A stretch of DNA of 64,000 nucleotides from Centropus unirufus (lineage: Eukaryota > Chordata > Aves > Cuculiformes > Centropidae), in NCBI GenBank assembly GCA_013397695.1, contig VYZI01000019.1, positions 4,882,932 through 4,946,931 of the forward strand. Direction: 5' to 3'. Made by a program: the position numbers and the translations under genes. Positions 1-15,000 of this stretch are shown here, in pieces. Position 1 is the first letter of the stretch. Each line of letters begins with the position of its first letter. The notes below the pieces were generated by a model. The model saw nothing but the letters and a program-made list of their open reading frames with translations, was not told the origin of the DNA and did no database searches.

Positions 1-3000
1 GTGATTGTCTATTTTATTTTATTTTTAACTTGGTGGTACATTCTTTATTGGAAAGAAACACCCTGCATATTGATTCCTACATGGCTGCCTTCTAGCCTTG
101 AGTGCTTCCCCCTGACTGTCTTGCAACCAGGGCAAACCCTTCACGCCTGTATTTCCCCTCATAAGCCCAAGAGCTTCTGGTAAAACTTTCTCTCTATTTT
201 ATCTTCTTTGAATTGTTTTTCTCTCAGTCGAAGATACTATTGCAGGTTTTCCATAGTTAATTTATACTTGTGTTTTGATAATAGCCTTGACTGGGAAATA
301 TGGGGAAATGAGAGAGCAGTAATAATTTTCTAGAAATACTCATGCTTTTAAACATTCTTCTTCTGAATGAAGTAGATCTTCATTAAAAGTTACTGCTTGG
401 CAACACGCATGAAACAAACAGTACAGGTAGTGCAGTATTTGAAGTCTCTGCTGCAATGTACATGACGGCTTGGATCTGGTAAGATCTGTCAAAGGTATGT
501 TTCTGGGTCCTGTTTCTGTGATGAGAGAACGTATAAGAAAATAAATTTCCTTCATGACTAAGCTGACTCCTTGTGAAAATAGGCATTAGTCTTGTAAAGT
601 TTGTAGGATTTTAGTCGCGGTTGCATCAGCTGTAAATCTTTCCCAGAGTGTTTTCAGTGTGTTGAAAGGAGGTGTTGCCAGTGTGATTTTTTTTTTTCTT
701 GATACATTTACGTTTTATTTTTTATTGGATAAGGGGGTGGAGATTTGGAAGAGAAGGAGAAAGATAATTAGCATTTATATAGCAATCAGGCAGGCCAGCT
801 TCTCTTGAATTATTAAACTCAATTAGGTTTCATTTATCATTCCTGCAGGCTACATATATCTGTATTAAATGCCAGTCTAAAGTGTGGTATGTTTGATCTG
901 GTGGAAACATGGATGTGGTAAGATACTGCAGTGTCACTAAACTTCTTAATAAACCCGTGGTTCTGCTGGGCTTTCATTTAATGAATAGCATATGGGATTT
1001 TTTCATGGGTTGCTGCTAGAAAACAAGAGCGTCTTAAAATGTACTCATCATTGCATGATGCCAGTCCGGTGGTTGTTTCAGTCTGTATTTCTGAAGTTAT
1101 TTAGGTCTTGATTTCACAAGTGCTCACACGTTTGCAGAGCGTTATTCACTGATTGCAAGGACCTGTGCAAAGCCTTGTTATAGAAGACAGGTCTCCAGCA
1201 AAACCTGGCTTCTGGAAAGTGATGTTTTTCTTTGGCTGGTGGTTAGTAACCCCTCAGGGCGTTAGTTATGCCTTGATGAATAATATAGCTGTGATTTCCT
1301 TTCATTTTATTGTGCAAAGGATGATTCAATCCCTGGCCCACGTTAATTATGCTCCTGAAGCAGACAACACTAAGGACGTTTCTCTGTTAGCTGAGGTGGG
1401 CAAGGAACAGCCTGAACAGAGAGGAAAAGACTGAAACAGAGCTTGTCAGTCAGTGGAATGGAGAATTCCTGTCTATCAGACACTGGTCTTGCCCGGTGGT
1501 GAGAAGTTGGGTAGCAATGGAAATCAGAACGTGGATTCAGTGCCTCCAGGCATTACCGTGCTGCTGGCTGCCAGCTGCAGATTCCCTGTGGAAGAGGGAA
1601 CACCGAGTCTAAGGTACCATCACAGCTCATTACTCTGGAACTCCCGTGCAGGTGTGAGAGTGTCAGTCCTCCTCGTGAGAGCAAATGACCTCTCAAATGA
1701 AAGCTTACATTTAGGCAGGACAGAAGAGGATGTGGAAATAATTTTGCTTACAGCAGGAATAGAATGGTCGCAAAAGATTTTTCCCATATTCACTTTTTCA
1801 GAGAAGACTTTGCAGAATTCTAGGTACTTTTTGCAGACACCAACTTCCCAGATAGCAATTTCCAGGAGGCCATAAAACACTTTCAAAGTAGGCGTAGGAA
1901 CAGCTGAGTCGAGGAGTGCAGACTAGAAAGACAGAACTATATTGAAGTCAGCCCAACTTAGTCACTTAAAAATTCATTGAAGCCTACAGTTATTTAATTT
2001 TGTAGAGAACAGGATCTCCCAGTCCAGCTGACATTTCAGTGCTTTATCTTCGTTTTGTGGCTCAGGTGAGATTTTTATAACCTTCACAAAACAGTGGCTT
2101 GATTCGGCTTCTCAGTTCTGACTAAATTGAGATTAAAATAATGTACCTTTGCAGAGCTCTTGGATCCATTTTACATATTAATCAGCAGTTATGGTTGATT
2201 AACAATGAAAGGGTAATAAAAATTGCTTTAAATTGTGGGCCCAGTCACTGGCCATGTCAACTGATCATCATCTTTACTGTTAACTTCACTTTCTGACAAG
2301 ATCGCATGCGCTGTATCTTTGTTGTGTTCTAGCTGCAAATTAATCTGCTGTAAAATAATTAATTAGTCCTGCATATTATTAAAGGCAGTGAAAAAGCCAG
2401 AAGGCAATTCCCATAGCAAAGAGTTAGTGCTAGCTGGAAAAGGACATGAATTTTGCCAGAAATTTGATGGAAAATCAAATGGGGAAAGGGGAGAGATGGA
2501 AGGTGAAAGAAAATCATGAAATGAATTAATAAGTTTTGCCATTCCTGGTTCTTCAACACAATTCATACTTGCAGCCACCCTCGCTGAATGATTTATAGTC
2601 TTATCACCAGGCTTTTAAATTCTTCTCACATTCCAGGGATTTCAGTATTCCCATATGATTGCATGACATTAGTGCTGTAATTATGTTGAAGTTTACTATT
2701 AATTACCCTCTTGTATTGTTTCTGTCATGTCATAGATTTAGTTTTAGACTTGAACTGGTCATTTTTTTTTAATTATCATTTAGTAACGGTGTATCTTTCC
2801 CCATTGATTTTGTTTTCTGATCCCAAATTGGAACATGCCAAAAAGTTACCAACAGGCTGCACAGTGAGATGTTTTGTCTTTAACAGAAACAGAGGGTGAA
2901 AGGATGAATGAGCAAATGCAGCATCAAAAAGCAGCACAAGTTGTGTAATTCATCACGTGTCTCTCTTCTGAGACATGGGTTCCAGGTTACAAGCAACGTC

Positions 3001-6000
3001 TGTCTGTCCAGAATAGAATTGTGAAGGGCCAGGGCTTTGGAGAAATCCTTTTCCAAGCTCTGCACATAACCTAGGATCTGCCCTGCTCACTGTCACGGGT
3101 AGATCCCATTGTCAGATTGAATGTGTCTTAAATAATCCCTGGCGGTTTTAGGTCAACTAGGACCTCGTTAGCAATAATGACACTTCCAACTACCAATGTA
3201 CTCCAGTGTTAGCTCCGTGCTGACAGCCCCGTTGTCCTGGTGCTTTGATCTGGAGCCCCGCTCCGTCTGCAGGTGTTGCACTTGGTGCTCCTTAAAGGCT
3301 GTACCTGTTCTTCCCTGCTCTTAAGAATAAATGACCTTCTGAAATAAAAACTTCCCCATTTACACCTTTTGGATAACTACTTTGTTTCCAGGAACCTGGT
3401 CTTTACAAACAAAAGTCCTTGTACAGAGTAGGTCTGGTATGTATAAAATAAAGATCTTGCCATAGAAGTCTAGTAGGCAATGAATCACCTGTACTAAAAA
3501 TCTGTGTTACCTTGATTGACCTTCTAAGTCCTATTTATGCATGGATTGGTGCTACCGTCTGTTATAAGCCATGTTAAAATACTTCTCTGGGGGCAAAAGA
3601 GGGGGGAAGAGAAGTATATGTACGGTGTAGGGGTCCCCTTCATGACTTGGTTGGCCTGGGTGGGAGGGTGCTCTTAGAACGCAGCATGAAAGCGCGAGGG
3701 GTTTGTTAGTATGAACTGTGGGGAGGGAAGATGACAGGGACATCTCAAGTGGAAATTTCACAGGAAACATCGAAGGCTCTAAGGGAAGTGACTTCTAATG
3801 GGTCAGAGAGCTCTACCGCAGAAATTTGGACTAAAAGATTATCACAATAACTTAATTTCTGCCTTGTCAATTCTGTTATGAAAACAGCTACAATTAATAG
3901 TAATTTTCAAACTTTTATCTCTTTGTGGTATGGGATACTGTAAAATATCCCGAGTCCTTTATCAAAACTGGGCACAATGCAGGTTACTGCTTAAAGGCAG
4001 CCCCTGCTCCCTCTGAAGTGGCAGCAAACTCTTTAGTGCAGCTGTTATCGTGGTGTTAAGGCGCACATGGAAAAGTTGCTTAGAGCAGTTAACTCTGAAC
4101 ATCTTTAGTGTTACCTTTATATTAAAATTAGATCACAAATGCCCAGTCTTGGATGGTTCTGAGGGCCTTTGGTACAAATTGATTTAATTTAGGGTTTGAT
4201 TTTTATTTATCTCGTAGTGGAAACTGGATCTATGTGTTCAGCAGATGCTCAGCTTCTGTCTGGAACTAAACTCTAATTAATTCATATTACCTTATCTGTA
4301 TGTATTTTCTGAATGTTTTCCCAGTGTGGATGAAGCTTTTGAATTTAAAAACACTTGTAAGATCAAAACATCTGAAAATGTGCTTTTTAAAATTCAGTTA
4401 CTACGTGAATCAGCACTAATCTCTGAAAATAAAATTAGATTTTTCAAGAAAAATGGGTCTGCGATCATTTGCCAGATTTATGTTCCTTCCCAACTCCAGA
4501 CAGAAAGTCAGACATTGGTCGACTGAGTATAACACTACCTAAATCTAGTAGGGAGTTAGATATACAGTAATAACATAAACTGTTGACAGAAAACATTTTA
4601 ATCTTCTGTTTTGACCTCAGATCAAAACAATGGCTCAATTGCTTTGAACCATCAGGCAAATGTATTGGAGAAAATTAATACAGGAAACATTCTGAAATGT
4701 CTCAGTCTATTATTGGGGTCCAAATCTTTCAGCCAGCGTAGCTATGGCCTGGCTGTAACTCCAGGGAGATTAGCTTAATATAAATGACTGTAAAGAGTTT
4801 TGATCAAGAGCACAGATGCCCTTACTTAATTTGAATCTAAACAGAACAAAAAGGGTATCCAAGGCCCCAGGGCACTCTGCAGTCAAAGCTCTCAGTGCTA
4901 TGTTAGGATAGTTTTGAGATCTCCCAATCGTATTTTCTTAAGAGGGACCAGTCAAAAGAGGGAACTTCTGTTTGGAATTTATCAGTGTAGCTTGGCTTGG
5001 TGAAATACAGACTTTATGAAATATTTAGCCATGGAAAAACGTCACACTTGGCACCTCTTCCTAACTATAAGGTGTGTCCCACAGATGTAGAAGGGACTTG
5101 TGCTATATTTATGAATAAAAGCACAAGTGTAGTGGGAATGAACTGAACTTGTGAAAGTAGACTCTTAAAAATTGTTGTCTAAGTGTAAAAAAAAAATATA
5201 AAAAAATTCCAAGGGCTGCTGTTTTTCTGATGGACTTGATTTGCTGTCCTTTACTGTGGAAAAAACCCAATGAAATGAGGACAGGCTGTGGGGAAAACAA
5301 GCTGGCAAAGATGGTGACGAATCTGCTCACTGTGGTCTAATAATGTTGTTTCAGTCTTATTACAGGTAATGAGCTTTTATGAGAAATGAGCAACTGCCAG
5401 AGAAAATTTTGGGCAGAGGACGGAGAGGAGTGTCCAGCCTGCCCTCTTGCTGCAGAGCAGGGGGAAATACTGAATGCTACCTGCATGCTGAACTCAGAAG
5501 TCAAAACGTGCCTTATCTTGTTATCGAAATACTAAATCGATCTCCAGCATTTCTTATTTGACAAAGGACATTAATACAGTGCTTCATTTCATATGATGTA
5601 AATGGAATAGTAAATGTTGGATTCAGTGAACTGACGTGCTGGGGGGAGAGAGGAGCGTGGCTGGGTTATTCTCCAGTGCTGTGCAGTGATTTTCTGTGTT
5701 CCTCTAAAACGGGTCCCTTATATAATGCCCCAGTAGTAATTAATTTTTCTTCTTTCTTCATTCTAAAAGCAGGTTGAAACAGCAAGGTAAGTGTTTATTC
5801 TGGACCATTTAAAGTAAGTCAGGCAAGAGGTTTTGAAACCACTGCATTGGCAGCCACATTTTGAAGAGATGCTACTGTTAGCTGTGGAGCTGTTCTTTTT
5901 ACAGGACTTGGCAGTCGACAAATGAAGGCAGCTTTCTGTACTGGCAGTAGTGAGGCCTCTAGAAATGAGCCAAACAGATAGCTACCTACTGCTGGTACCG

Positions 6001-9000
6001 TTTAGGACAGGGGAAGAAATTCCACTAGGAAAACAGCAATAAGAACAGAGCAGAATTCCCATCTGACTTCATTCAGTATTCCTGTCTTTGCTATAGGTAC
6101 CAGTCCTGGGCTTGTGGAGGGGTTAGACTTCGCAAAGAATGAGCAGGTATGTTCCTTTGACTCACAAATCCAAAGTCAAAATAACCACAGACCAACATTT
6201 GCAGTAGTGGTAAACATTAAATTAGATGTGGGAGAGTTAAAACATCTAAGCTTTGTGTACTTTAAAACTGATCTGTTAAATTAGAAAGCTTACTTACATC
6301 ACACTTTTTGTACTGAAATAACGAAAGCAGGAAATGCTTAGTATTTCATAGGAAGTCTACCTGTTTACTTATAGGGAAAGTGGTTTGCTCTAATGATTTC
6401 TTAGAGAAGAGCCACTTATGCTATTTCAGTCAACTTAATTTATTCACAGCAGGCTAAGAACTTAACCCATCTCTGATACAAAATCAAATTCCTGAGCTAA
6501 CCCAGATCTGAAAGCTTGGGTCAGTCAGTTGGAGAGATGTTGGAAAGTTCATCATTCAATATAGTATGAGTAGGGCTGGGGACAGGGAAGCCACTCACCA
6601 GAATGACACTGACTACACTGAGGATTAAAATCAGAGGAGAGGGTTTAAAGCCATGCAGACATTAACGGGATGTTGAAGAGCTGCTGTGATCCAGATCTGA
6701 CGCATCCCAGTTTGTTGGTGGGGTCTGATCAGTACCAGACACTGCGGTGGTGCTGGCAATGTCTCCCCCGCCACTTAGTTTGATGTTGGCTGATGGCCTG
6801 CAGGATGGCAGTTATTATCTGCAAGGTCTGGATTAAATGCTGAAAAAGACGTGGGTGTTAATTTAAAAGAAACCAACAGTATCTAACTGGCCCAAATTTC
6901 CCAGAAACAAGGCATAGACTAAATCCATAAAGGCGCAAAGACAACAAAAGTAATGTCCTCTCTTTCCTTCCCTTTCCCCTCTTTCGATTTCTCCCTGTGG
7001 TGTCTGGAAAGAAGCTTCAAGTGGCAAATGCACCTAGAAGAAAGGATATGCTTTCTGCATCCAGGAACATGCTGGTATATGAAGAGGAAAGTGCTGTGGA
7101 GCTTGCAGCCCTGCAGGCGAGGTGAGCCTCCCCCGTGCCCTGGCGGGACTGTGTGATGTTACCCATTGACCAAGTTTCACTCCAGTAACTGGTGGTGCTT
7201 GTGTTGTTTCCTAGAGCCATTGTGTGTCTGACACAAAGCTCGCTTTGGACCTGGCAGTGTGGCGAAACAGCTGTCACCTGCAAGAATCTGCCAGTCCTAA
7301 ATAGTAGAGGTATCCTGTGAAACTGCTTTTGTAATTGCCGTGTTGTTAGATCAAACAGATGTGCAGATTGCAACTACTGGGAAGCCTCTTAAATAAGGTC
7401 AATAAGCTCATAACCAAAGAAATAGGTTTAAAACCACTGGGACAGTCTTTAAAAACGTGACAAAATTAGTTTGGAGCCTAATTCTTCACTGGTGTAGAAA
7501 GAAAGTGTTCTAATGGTTTCAGTGGACTTGACCCAGTTTTCACTTGTACAAAACCAGAACTCGGTGTTGTAACGTCGCTTTGCTCTGAACCTTTTAGCAG
7601 CAAATCTGTGCATGTGTTGCAGTGAGTGATGGGGCAGAGCTGTGCTGTGCGACTGTAGTTACACAGGCAGCCCAGGCTCTGCGTGTTGAAGCAGGACGGT
7701 GTCCGTGTGCCTTCATGGAAGAGTTGCTTATCTGAGGATTTGGAGTGGAACGTCCATTGCTCCAAAAAAAGAGATCTCTTACTTTTGAAGTAGGGAAGGA
7801 GTTGGTTAGTGAAGCGTTTCTGGAAGTGAGCTGGGTTGGTTACTTGGGCAGTGTTAGGCCTCCGCCCTGCGCAGAAATACATCCCACGGCAGTGGTGATG
7901 GGAAGGAATCAGCCGTGTTGCATCAGTTCATCCAGCTGCTTGGAGAGAAAGAAAACAGGGAAAGGTTTTGTATATTGGGTTTCAGTATAAGCTTGCAACA
8001 TTGCACAGTTTATAGAATTTTCCTTCCTCTAAAGATATCCCCTAAAGATATTCCTCTTTCCCGTGGGAAAATTACCACACCACCTGTTATGATACCTCTT
8101 TGAAGCATCAAAGCACAATATCTTGGAGTAATGCTGTCTTTGTCTCTGGAACACCCTTTGCTATCCAAAATAGACAAGTCGGCAGCCTGACAAGGAGAAG
8201 ATTCGGGGGTTTGGTTTTACCAACTCGCTGCCTGCCACCTCCCATCAATCTGTTCATTTCTTTGGTCGTGAAGCAAAGGTTTGGGTGTAAAATGGCCTCT
8301 GGGCAGATGTTGCGCATGGTGAAATCTTAGTTTAGGGATTCTTTCTCAGCTCAATATTTGGGGCTTTCCACAGCGTTCCTCTTAAGGCAAGAGAAAGGGA
8401 AGTTTCACATGACAGAATGTATTGGCTGTCTGCTCGCCCCATTCACAGTTTTGTTATTTTGCAAACATTCTTTTTTGTCATTCCCTTTCCCCTGAACTCT
8501 GTAGCATGAAAATACATGATCTATTGTTTTTGATGCCTACTGGGCTCGGTAAACAGTGGTAGGAGGCAGAGTAGATGTGACCTTTTCAGGTTGCTAAATA
8601 ACTCTGTATGTTGCGGTATCTTGGAAACTTAAAAATGCGACTTAATGTGAAGATCACAGCTTATTCACATCTCTAATGCGAGTGGGAGGTTTTCTGTCTT
8701 ACTGTAATTATTTTGGTCCTCAGCCTGCAAGCTGGGTTGCAGCATGTAGCCAAAACACAAGGAAGCAGCCTGTGAAAATAGCAGTGATTGTTCTCCTGGT
8801 AGATCTGGCCCATCGCAAAACCACTCAACCAGAGCTCCTCGAGGTCCTGCCACACTGTGTTTGTGTTTTCTTGGGCTTCCCTTAATTTGAGCGGTTACAG
8901 CACTGCTTTTCCTTGGAGCCTCCAGCATGTTTCTGAACCCAACGTCACTCTATTATCTCATCCATGTGGAAGTGGCTTCTAGGACAAATGCTGCTCAGGC

Positions 9001-12000
9001 TGACTTTGTAGATGTGCCTTCTCCCAGCAACCGTTTTGCAATCCTATTTGGTTTACAGTTCATCTCTCAAAGAGCAGAAGACGCTCAAATCATGCAGGGT
9101 TTTTAAGCTGTTAGCCTAAGCCCCTTTGAGGCACTGGTTTGGCACCCCTTGCTATCAGTGCATCAGCTGCAGCCTCGTCTTCTCACGAGAATTATATCTC
9201 ATTGTTGAGAACACAGGGGACAGCAGACAACCAAACTCCAGATTGTATGAAAGTTCTGTATTCAGAGTCCCCACATGTTCCCAGGCTACATGAGAAGATC
9301 CATGGCTGGAAATCCGCCAAACAAGTACACTCAAGGCACTCTTGGATCTTTCAGTGATCTGGAATTTTCTGTGCATCCGGCACCATAAGCAGAGACCTTT
9401 GGAAGGTAAAAGGGTAAAATGTAGGTGTTTTCAGGGACTCGTTGCTAGGATCTGCTGTGAGTCTGGCTCTGGCATCAACCATGACTTATTTCTAGTGACC
9501 AGGAGCCATTTAAACATAGAACTTGGTGCTGTCTTGGGTTCAGAATCAGTTTCCCTTCCCGCCCCAGTCCTCCTTATAACTTTAAATCTTGCACAAATGC
9601 AGCGTGCTGTCAGTATCCCAGACCAAGCAAGACCTCTGTGGGGAACTTCGGATCAGCAGAACAGTCCCATGACTATGGAAACATCTGAATTTCTGGTTCC
9701 CTTCCAGTGCATTTCTGCAAATGGCTGATATTCAGCTTCAGAGCACATAAAAAATTTAACAAATCACTAAACACTAAGTAAAAAAAATACAATGGAGTTC
9801 TGTGCACTCAGTGAAATTATTGAAGCAATAAAGAATAAGGCTTTTGCAGATGAGGCTTCAGACCAAGCTGTGCAGAGGAAATCAATAATGTCATACTTCT
9901 TGCCAGAATCAAAATACTCGTGGAAATAGCGGTGGAGTGAAAGGGGAAAAGGTTTGTTTCGATCAATCATTCTTGTTGTATAATGCTATATCACAGACCA
10001 AAGTAACTCTCTCTCTGGGGACTTCAAGAGCTTGAAAATCATTTAATCAAAAATGTTGAGGCATTGTTTATCCTGAAGGCTCATTATAAAGGAGGTACGT
10101 GGTGGATACGGGGGAGACAGGCTGGACCAGCAAGGTTATATCGGGTCCTGGACACTTCCCTTGCATGTCCTCATGTAAAAGGCAAGTTCCTAAAACTGTG
10201 AGCCTGATTTTTTGGTCAGGGCGTCTCGCTGCATGTTCACACTCGAGGATGTGAACAATTTCTGCCCCTTTTCTATATCAGTGTTTCATTGATGAAAGAG
10301 CAGCAATTCCAATTTCACCAGCTTTTCAAGTTTTTAAATGCATGTTGATTCTACTGTGGAGCAATACAAACCCCCTTTTTATGTGAATGTGGAATTGCCG
10401 TAACGTATTTTCAGGGTGAAAGTCCATTTTTGTGTGTGTCACCAGGATGCACACGCTCTCTCACTCTCTAACACATGCACAGAGGATCAGGTGCTTGGAT
10501 AATTTTTTATCCCAAATATTGCTGACTTAGCCAGAAAGGGGAATTGAAGTTATGTCTCCCTTCATCATACAATACAGCCTTCTCTATTTTTTTAAAAAAA
10601 GAAAAATTCAAACTAATTCATTGCCACAAAATATGTGATAAAATATTGCTTCTATGAGATCTAATTGAACCAGAAAAAAATTGATTACTATAGTCAGGCT
10701 GCTTTGTAGCTCTCTTGAAGGTCATCTAAAGGCTTGATGCACTTCAGATTTTGGAACAAAAGCTGTCATCTTCATTCATTTTGAGTAATAGTGGAAGGAA
10801 CTGGAACTGTAAGTTGAGACTCAGTTTTTCCTCCTTCAGCTACTGAATCAAAAGAAAAAAAAGTTTTATTAAAAAAGATCTATCTTCTGATTACTCAGAA
10901 CAGGATTTTCAGTCTCTTCTAAGGCAGGTCAAACAATGCCCAGAAAGTTTCCCCTCCTTTCCTTAGGCCATTAGAGAATTAAATTGATTGCATCATTTTC
11001 AGCATCATTTCACAACAGTCAATAGTCCATCTTCCAAATTGTATCAGAGCCTCAGCCCATGATACTCATCTGGAAAAAGGAGCAGCTGCCCCTTCCTGGT
11101 AGGCAATACATTTAAACTTCTCCTACAGAAAATTAGCTATACAAAACAGCAGAACGGCTGCAATTTACCAGCTTTTTTCTCTTGCAAATAGATTCTTCTA
11201 GAAGAATAAGATTATTTGTTGTCCTTTTTGCTTCCCCCATTAAGTAGCCTAACTTCAACATCATGTAGACAAGTTTAGATCAGAAAAGAATACACATAGT
11301 ACCTGTCCTGTAGTAGTCATAGGTGGTAACTGAATAAAGCAAAGTCAAGAAGTCAGCCTAAAGGCTGAGAGGAACCAGCTCTGACAACGCGCTCCTCTGT
11401 CGCGTTGTGTCTTCTTACCTGGAGGCTGATTGAATGGTGCAAGGGAAGGACCGCCAGCCTGGCTGGGGTGTGTCTTGGGAACGAAGTAGGAAAGGCAGTA
11501 GGAACTGGAATATAGTTTCATGCTTCTGGAGGGTTTATTTCCTCCCAAGATACAGTGCATTTTTCGTGACTGTTTCATGAAAAATCCTCTGTCCCTGGCT
11601 GACTCCTTTACTGATTATCCTCCTCCTTAACTTACAGTGGTGTGAAAAAGAGCTATTGCAGCCTCCTCGAGATTACCCTGTAAATGTGTTCTGCGTCAGT
11701 GGCAGGGTGCAGCTGTGGTCCAGAGCAAAGATTAACTGGAACCTTCCTGCCCTTGATTCCTAGATATGAACCAATCCAATTTAGGTGTATGTTTTTGTTA
11801 TGGGATCAGCCTGGGAGGAGAAGACCTGACAATATTTTTGCATCAAACATAGGCACGGTCTTCCTTTCAGCTCCCACACGGGCGCTTTCCAAGTTCCCTG
11901 TTGGCAGCCTCAGCTTGTGGCCATAGGAAGGTGCTACCGAGGCACTGTCCAGGTTAAAAGGGAGAGAACTCGCGCTGTTATGGGCAACAACGGTTCGTCC

Positions 12001-15000
12001 ATTACTGGCTGAGTACTGCTGCCTATGGGCCACCAAAGATTGGACATCCCACTCTGAGACTGAATAATTTCTGTTTTTCTTCCTGGGGCCTAGAGTTCCC
12101 AGACCATTAGAGTAGGTTGAAGGCAATGAGGTAGGAAGAATATCAGTGTTACCTCTCTAATGGCCTGACCTTTGTGTAAGCTGAAGAAGCTGGATTCTGG
12201 ATCATTGGGCTTTTCGGTTGCTTAGTCCAAACTTCTGTTCCGCAACCATGAAGGTGTTGCTGCAGCGTTTGGTGTGAACAGCTCAGAATGAGCCCCCTCT
12301 GCTGAGGCTTTTCTCATTGCTTATGGCTTGGGGGACTCCTGAGCTGGTAATTTTCCTTTCCCAGTTGATCTACAGATCTACATTTGTTTTTTCGAAGCGC
12401 TGCAAAAGAAAAGCATTTGCTTACCTTCGTTGGCTGAAGATGATCCATAGAGTAAGGTGAAGCTGTTAGCTGTGTGTTTGTCTGCTGAGGTGTCATTGAT
12501 ACTGTTTTAAGACAAATTGAAATAAAATGCAGAAATGTAGGATCTATGCTTCTGCTTTCAGCAAGATATTAATATTTGTTCTAGGTTAATTCCCAACAGG
12601 CGTGAAGCGTATATAGTAGAGTTTGCCTTTATATGTTCTCTTTGGTTCCTTTTACTTTGTTACGTTCTCCCCCAAACAGAACTGCTGGTATTTGTTTCTT
12701 TTCTGCAGTAAAACAGAGGATGGTACTTCCATGGAAGAGCTGGGCAGCTATAATGTATTTTACTTTGATTTGCCGTCATGGTATAATTCAGAACAGCTAG
12801 CAAAGCATTTAAGATATATATTCAACATTACTAGTTTTGCTTGGAAATGTGATTCAGTGGTAGCCTGGAGAATTAGTTCTCTTTTACATCACAGCAGAAG
12901 AAATATTGAAGCACCTGGGGACCATCTGTTTGCTGAGGTCCAAGGTATTCAGACCTCCAACCCACCTTGGGCACTGGCTTTATCAGGCTGCTGAGCCACA
13001 GCGAATGTGGTTTCGAGTGAAGATGTGCTCTGAGCTCGAGATGAACCAATGCTAAAACTGCTGGTGGCCAACAACAACCTGGAGTGGTTTGGTTTGTTCT
13101 TGGTCTCGGCTGCTGTTACCTCACACATATCCTACCCAAAACACATACATTTCGGCAGCACAGCAGCATTCCCCCCACCCCTGACTGCAATGTGTAAGGG
13201 AATGCCTTGCTCCACAGAAACTGCTGGCTGCACTAAGTGAAATCCTCCTGCCAGCCCATCTGGCTGCAATCACCACAGCATTTGGATCCAGAGCACTGTT
13301 AACGGGCCGGTAATAGAAAATCCCCTTTGGGGCTGAGATTTGAATAAGGAAAAGTGAAATCTTGATTTAGAAAGGTCTGATTGTGTATTAACCTGCCGGT
13401 TTAGGAGGTATCCACCCCACTGTGAATATAAGCGTGCTTTTAATGAGAGTGCAGGAGCTGTCAGGGACCATCTCATAAGTGAAAACAGCTGCTTCTGCAA
13501 GTGCTATCATCTGTTAAATAGAAGGATTTACTGCTGGAGGTGATACGGCAAGGGGAGAGGAGTCCTTTGTTTGTCTAAGGAAGTCATCATTTCAGGTATG
13601 ATTGCAGTTATTTCTGATGAGATTGCTTGTAACAGTTCAATTCATGTTGATTTCCGTCTTCCTGGGAGTTAATACAGACCCAGAATACAGCTCTGTGGGG
13701 TTTAAGTGGGTGTACAAAACCAGTGGTTGTATCTGTTTGCCTACAGCTGCTCCACTTCTGCCCTCTCAATTTTCTCAGAAGCCCATCTAGGCTCACATAG
13801 AGGTGTCCCCATATCATCTGACTGAGACAAATCCGTCTTTCTGGATTTTCTCTCATCTTAGATCAGTGAGGGATGTTGTGTCCTCTCAGGAAATACCAGA
13901 CTTTTTATTTCTTTTCATTTTTTTTTTTCATTTCTTTTTTTTTTCCCCCAGCATATTTGACTGAAACTGAACGGTAACCATTTTCCTGGCCATATTACAC
14001 ATTTACCAGCAATGAATATATCAAAGACCAGGAAAAAGAAATCAGAGATTAGACAAAAATCTCTTCTCCCAGGGCCTGCAGTAGGCCAAGGTTTAAGGTG
14101 CCTGGGAAGGTGCTGTGTGCCTCTGATAACTGAGCTGCTCTGAGGAGGGCACTTGCATCTATAGGGTTTGCTCCAAAAGCCCTGCAGAGATTTCATCACT
14201 GCCCTTTCTTAGCTGAGGGGGAAAACTAAGCAGGCAAGTGGGGAAGGCATTTGCTGTACTGTTTTGAGACAGCTTCGAGGGAGCGTGCTTTGCTCCTGGA
14301 CTTCACAGTTGTGTTCGTGGTCGGTGAGGGAAGGGATCGTTCCAGCCCTTTAACGCGCCTCGTACCACAAGGGCAAAGTAGGATGGCTGTAGATCTGGAG
14401 GGGTTTGGTTTTTCCTGCCCTAGATGAGTTGTGGGCCAGAGGGAGGCTGTATTTGGACTGGAATAGCGTGGCTATATCTGTAGGTTTCTGTTTGATGTGA
14501 TCAGCAGCCTGCATGCCTTGCTGGGAACTACTGGTAGAGGGTTAATACCATGAGCCTCATGCTCCTAGGCTGTTGCCTTATAATTTAAAAGTGATCCGAG
14601 TGTTAGTGGTCTGGTTGTGAAGGGATTCAGAAGAAAAGTGGAAAGTGCAAATACTGTGGTTGTGACGTGGTGTTCTGCAAAAACTGCTATGACCTCCACA
14701 AGGATCTTCATGGCTCACCAGGTGTATTTACTTACTCCTCAAAAAAATAGTGTGAGGTTATCTGTCATGCTCAGCTTCCCCGAGAAGCAGGGGGAGGGAT
14801 TATAACATATATAACTGTCAGGTCCAACAAGCCCCTCGGAAAGATTTGCATTTTCTTGCTGTAATCAGCTTTTACTTTGACGTTAGAACTATCATTATTT
14901 TCTCCAAAATGTATTTTTATTGATCAGCACAGACCTCTACCATCAGCAGACCTACATACTCAAATATAATTTCTTGCGTTTTGTTTTGTTACTCCAAATG

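Noticed and set aside
12623..12994. 123-residue open frame preceded by a TTTTCTGCAG acceptor-like site
   Set aside because: The bases after the acceptor read TAA in one frame, the translation has no family resemblance, and no partner exon was found.
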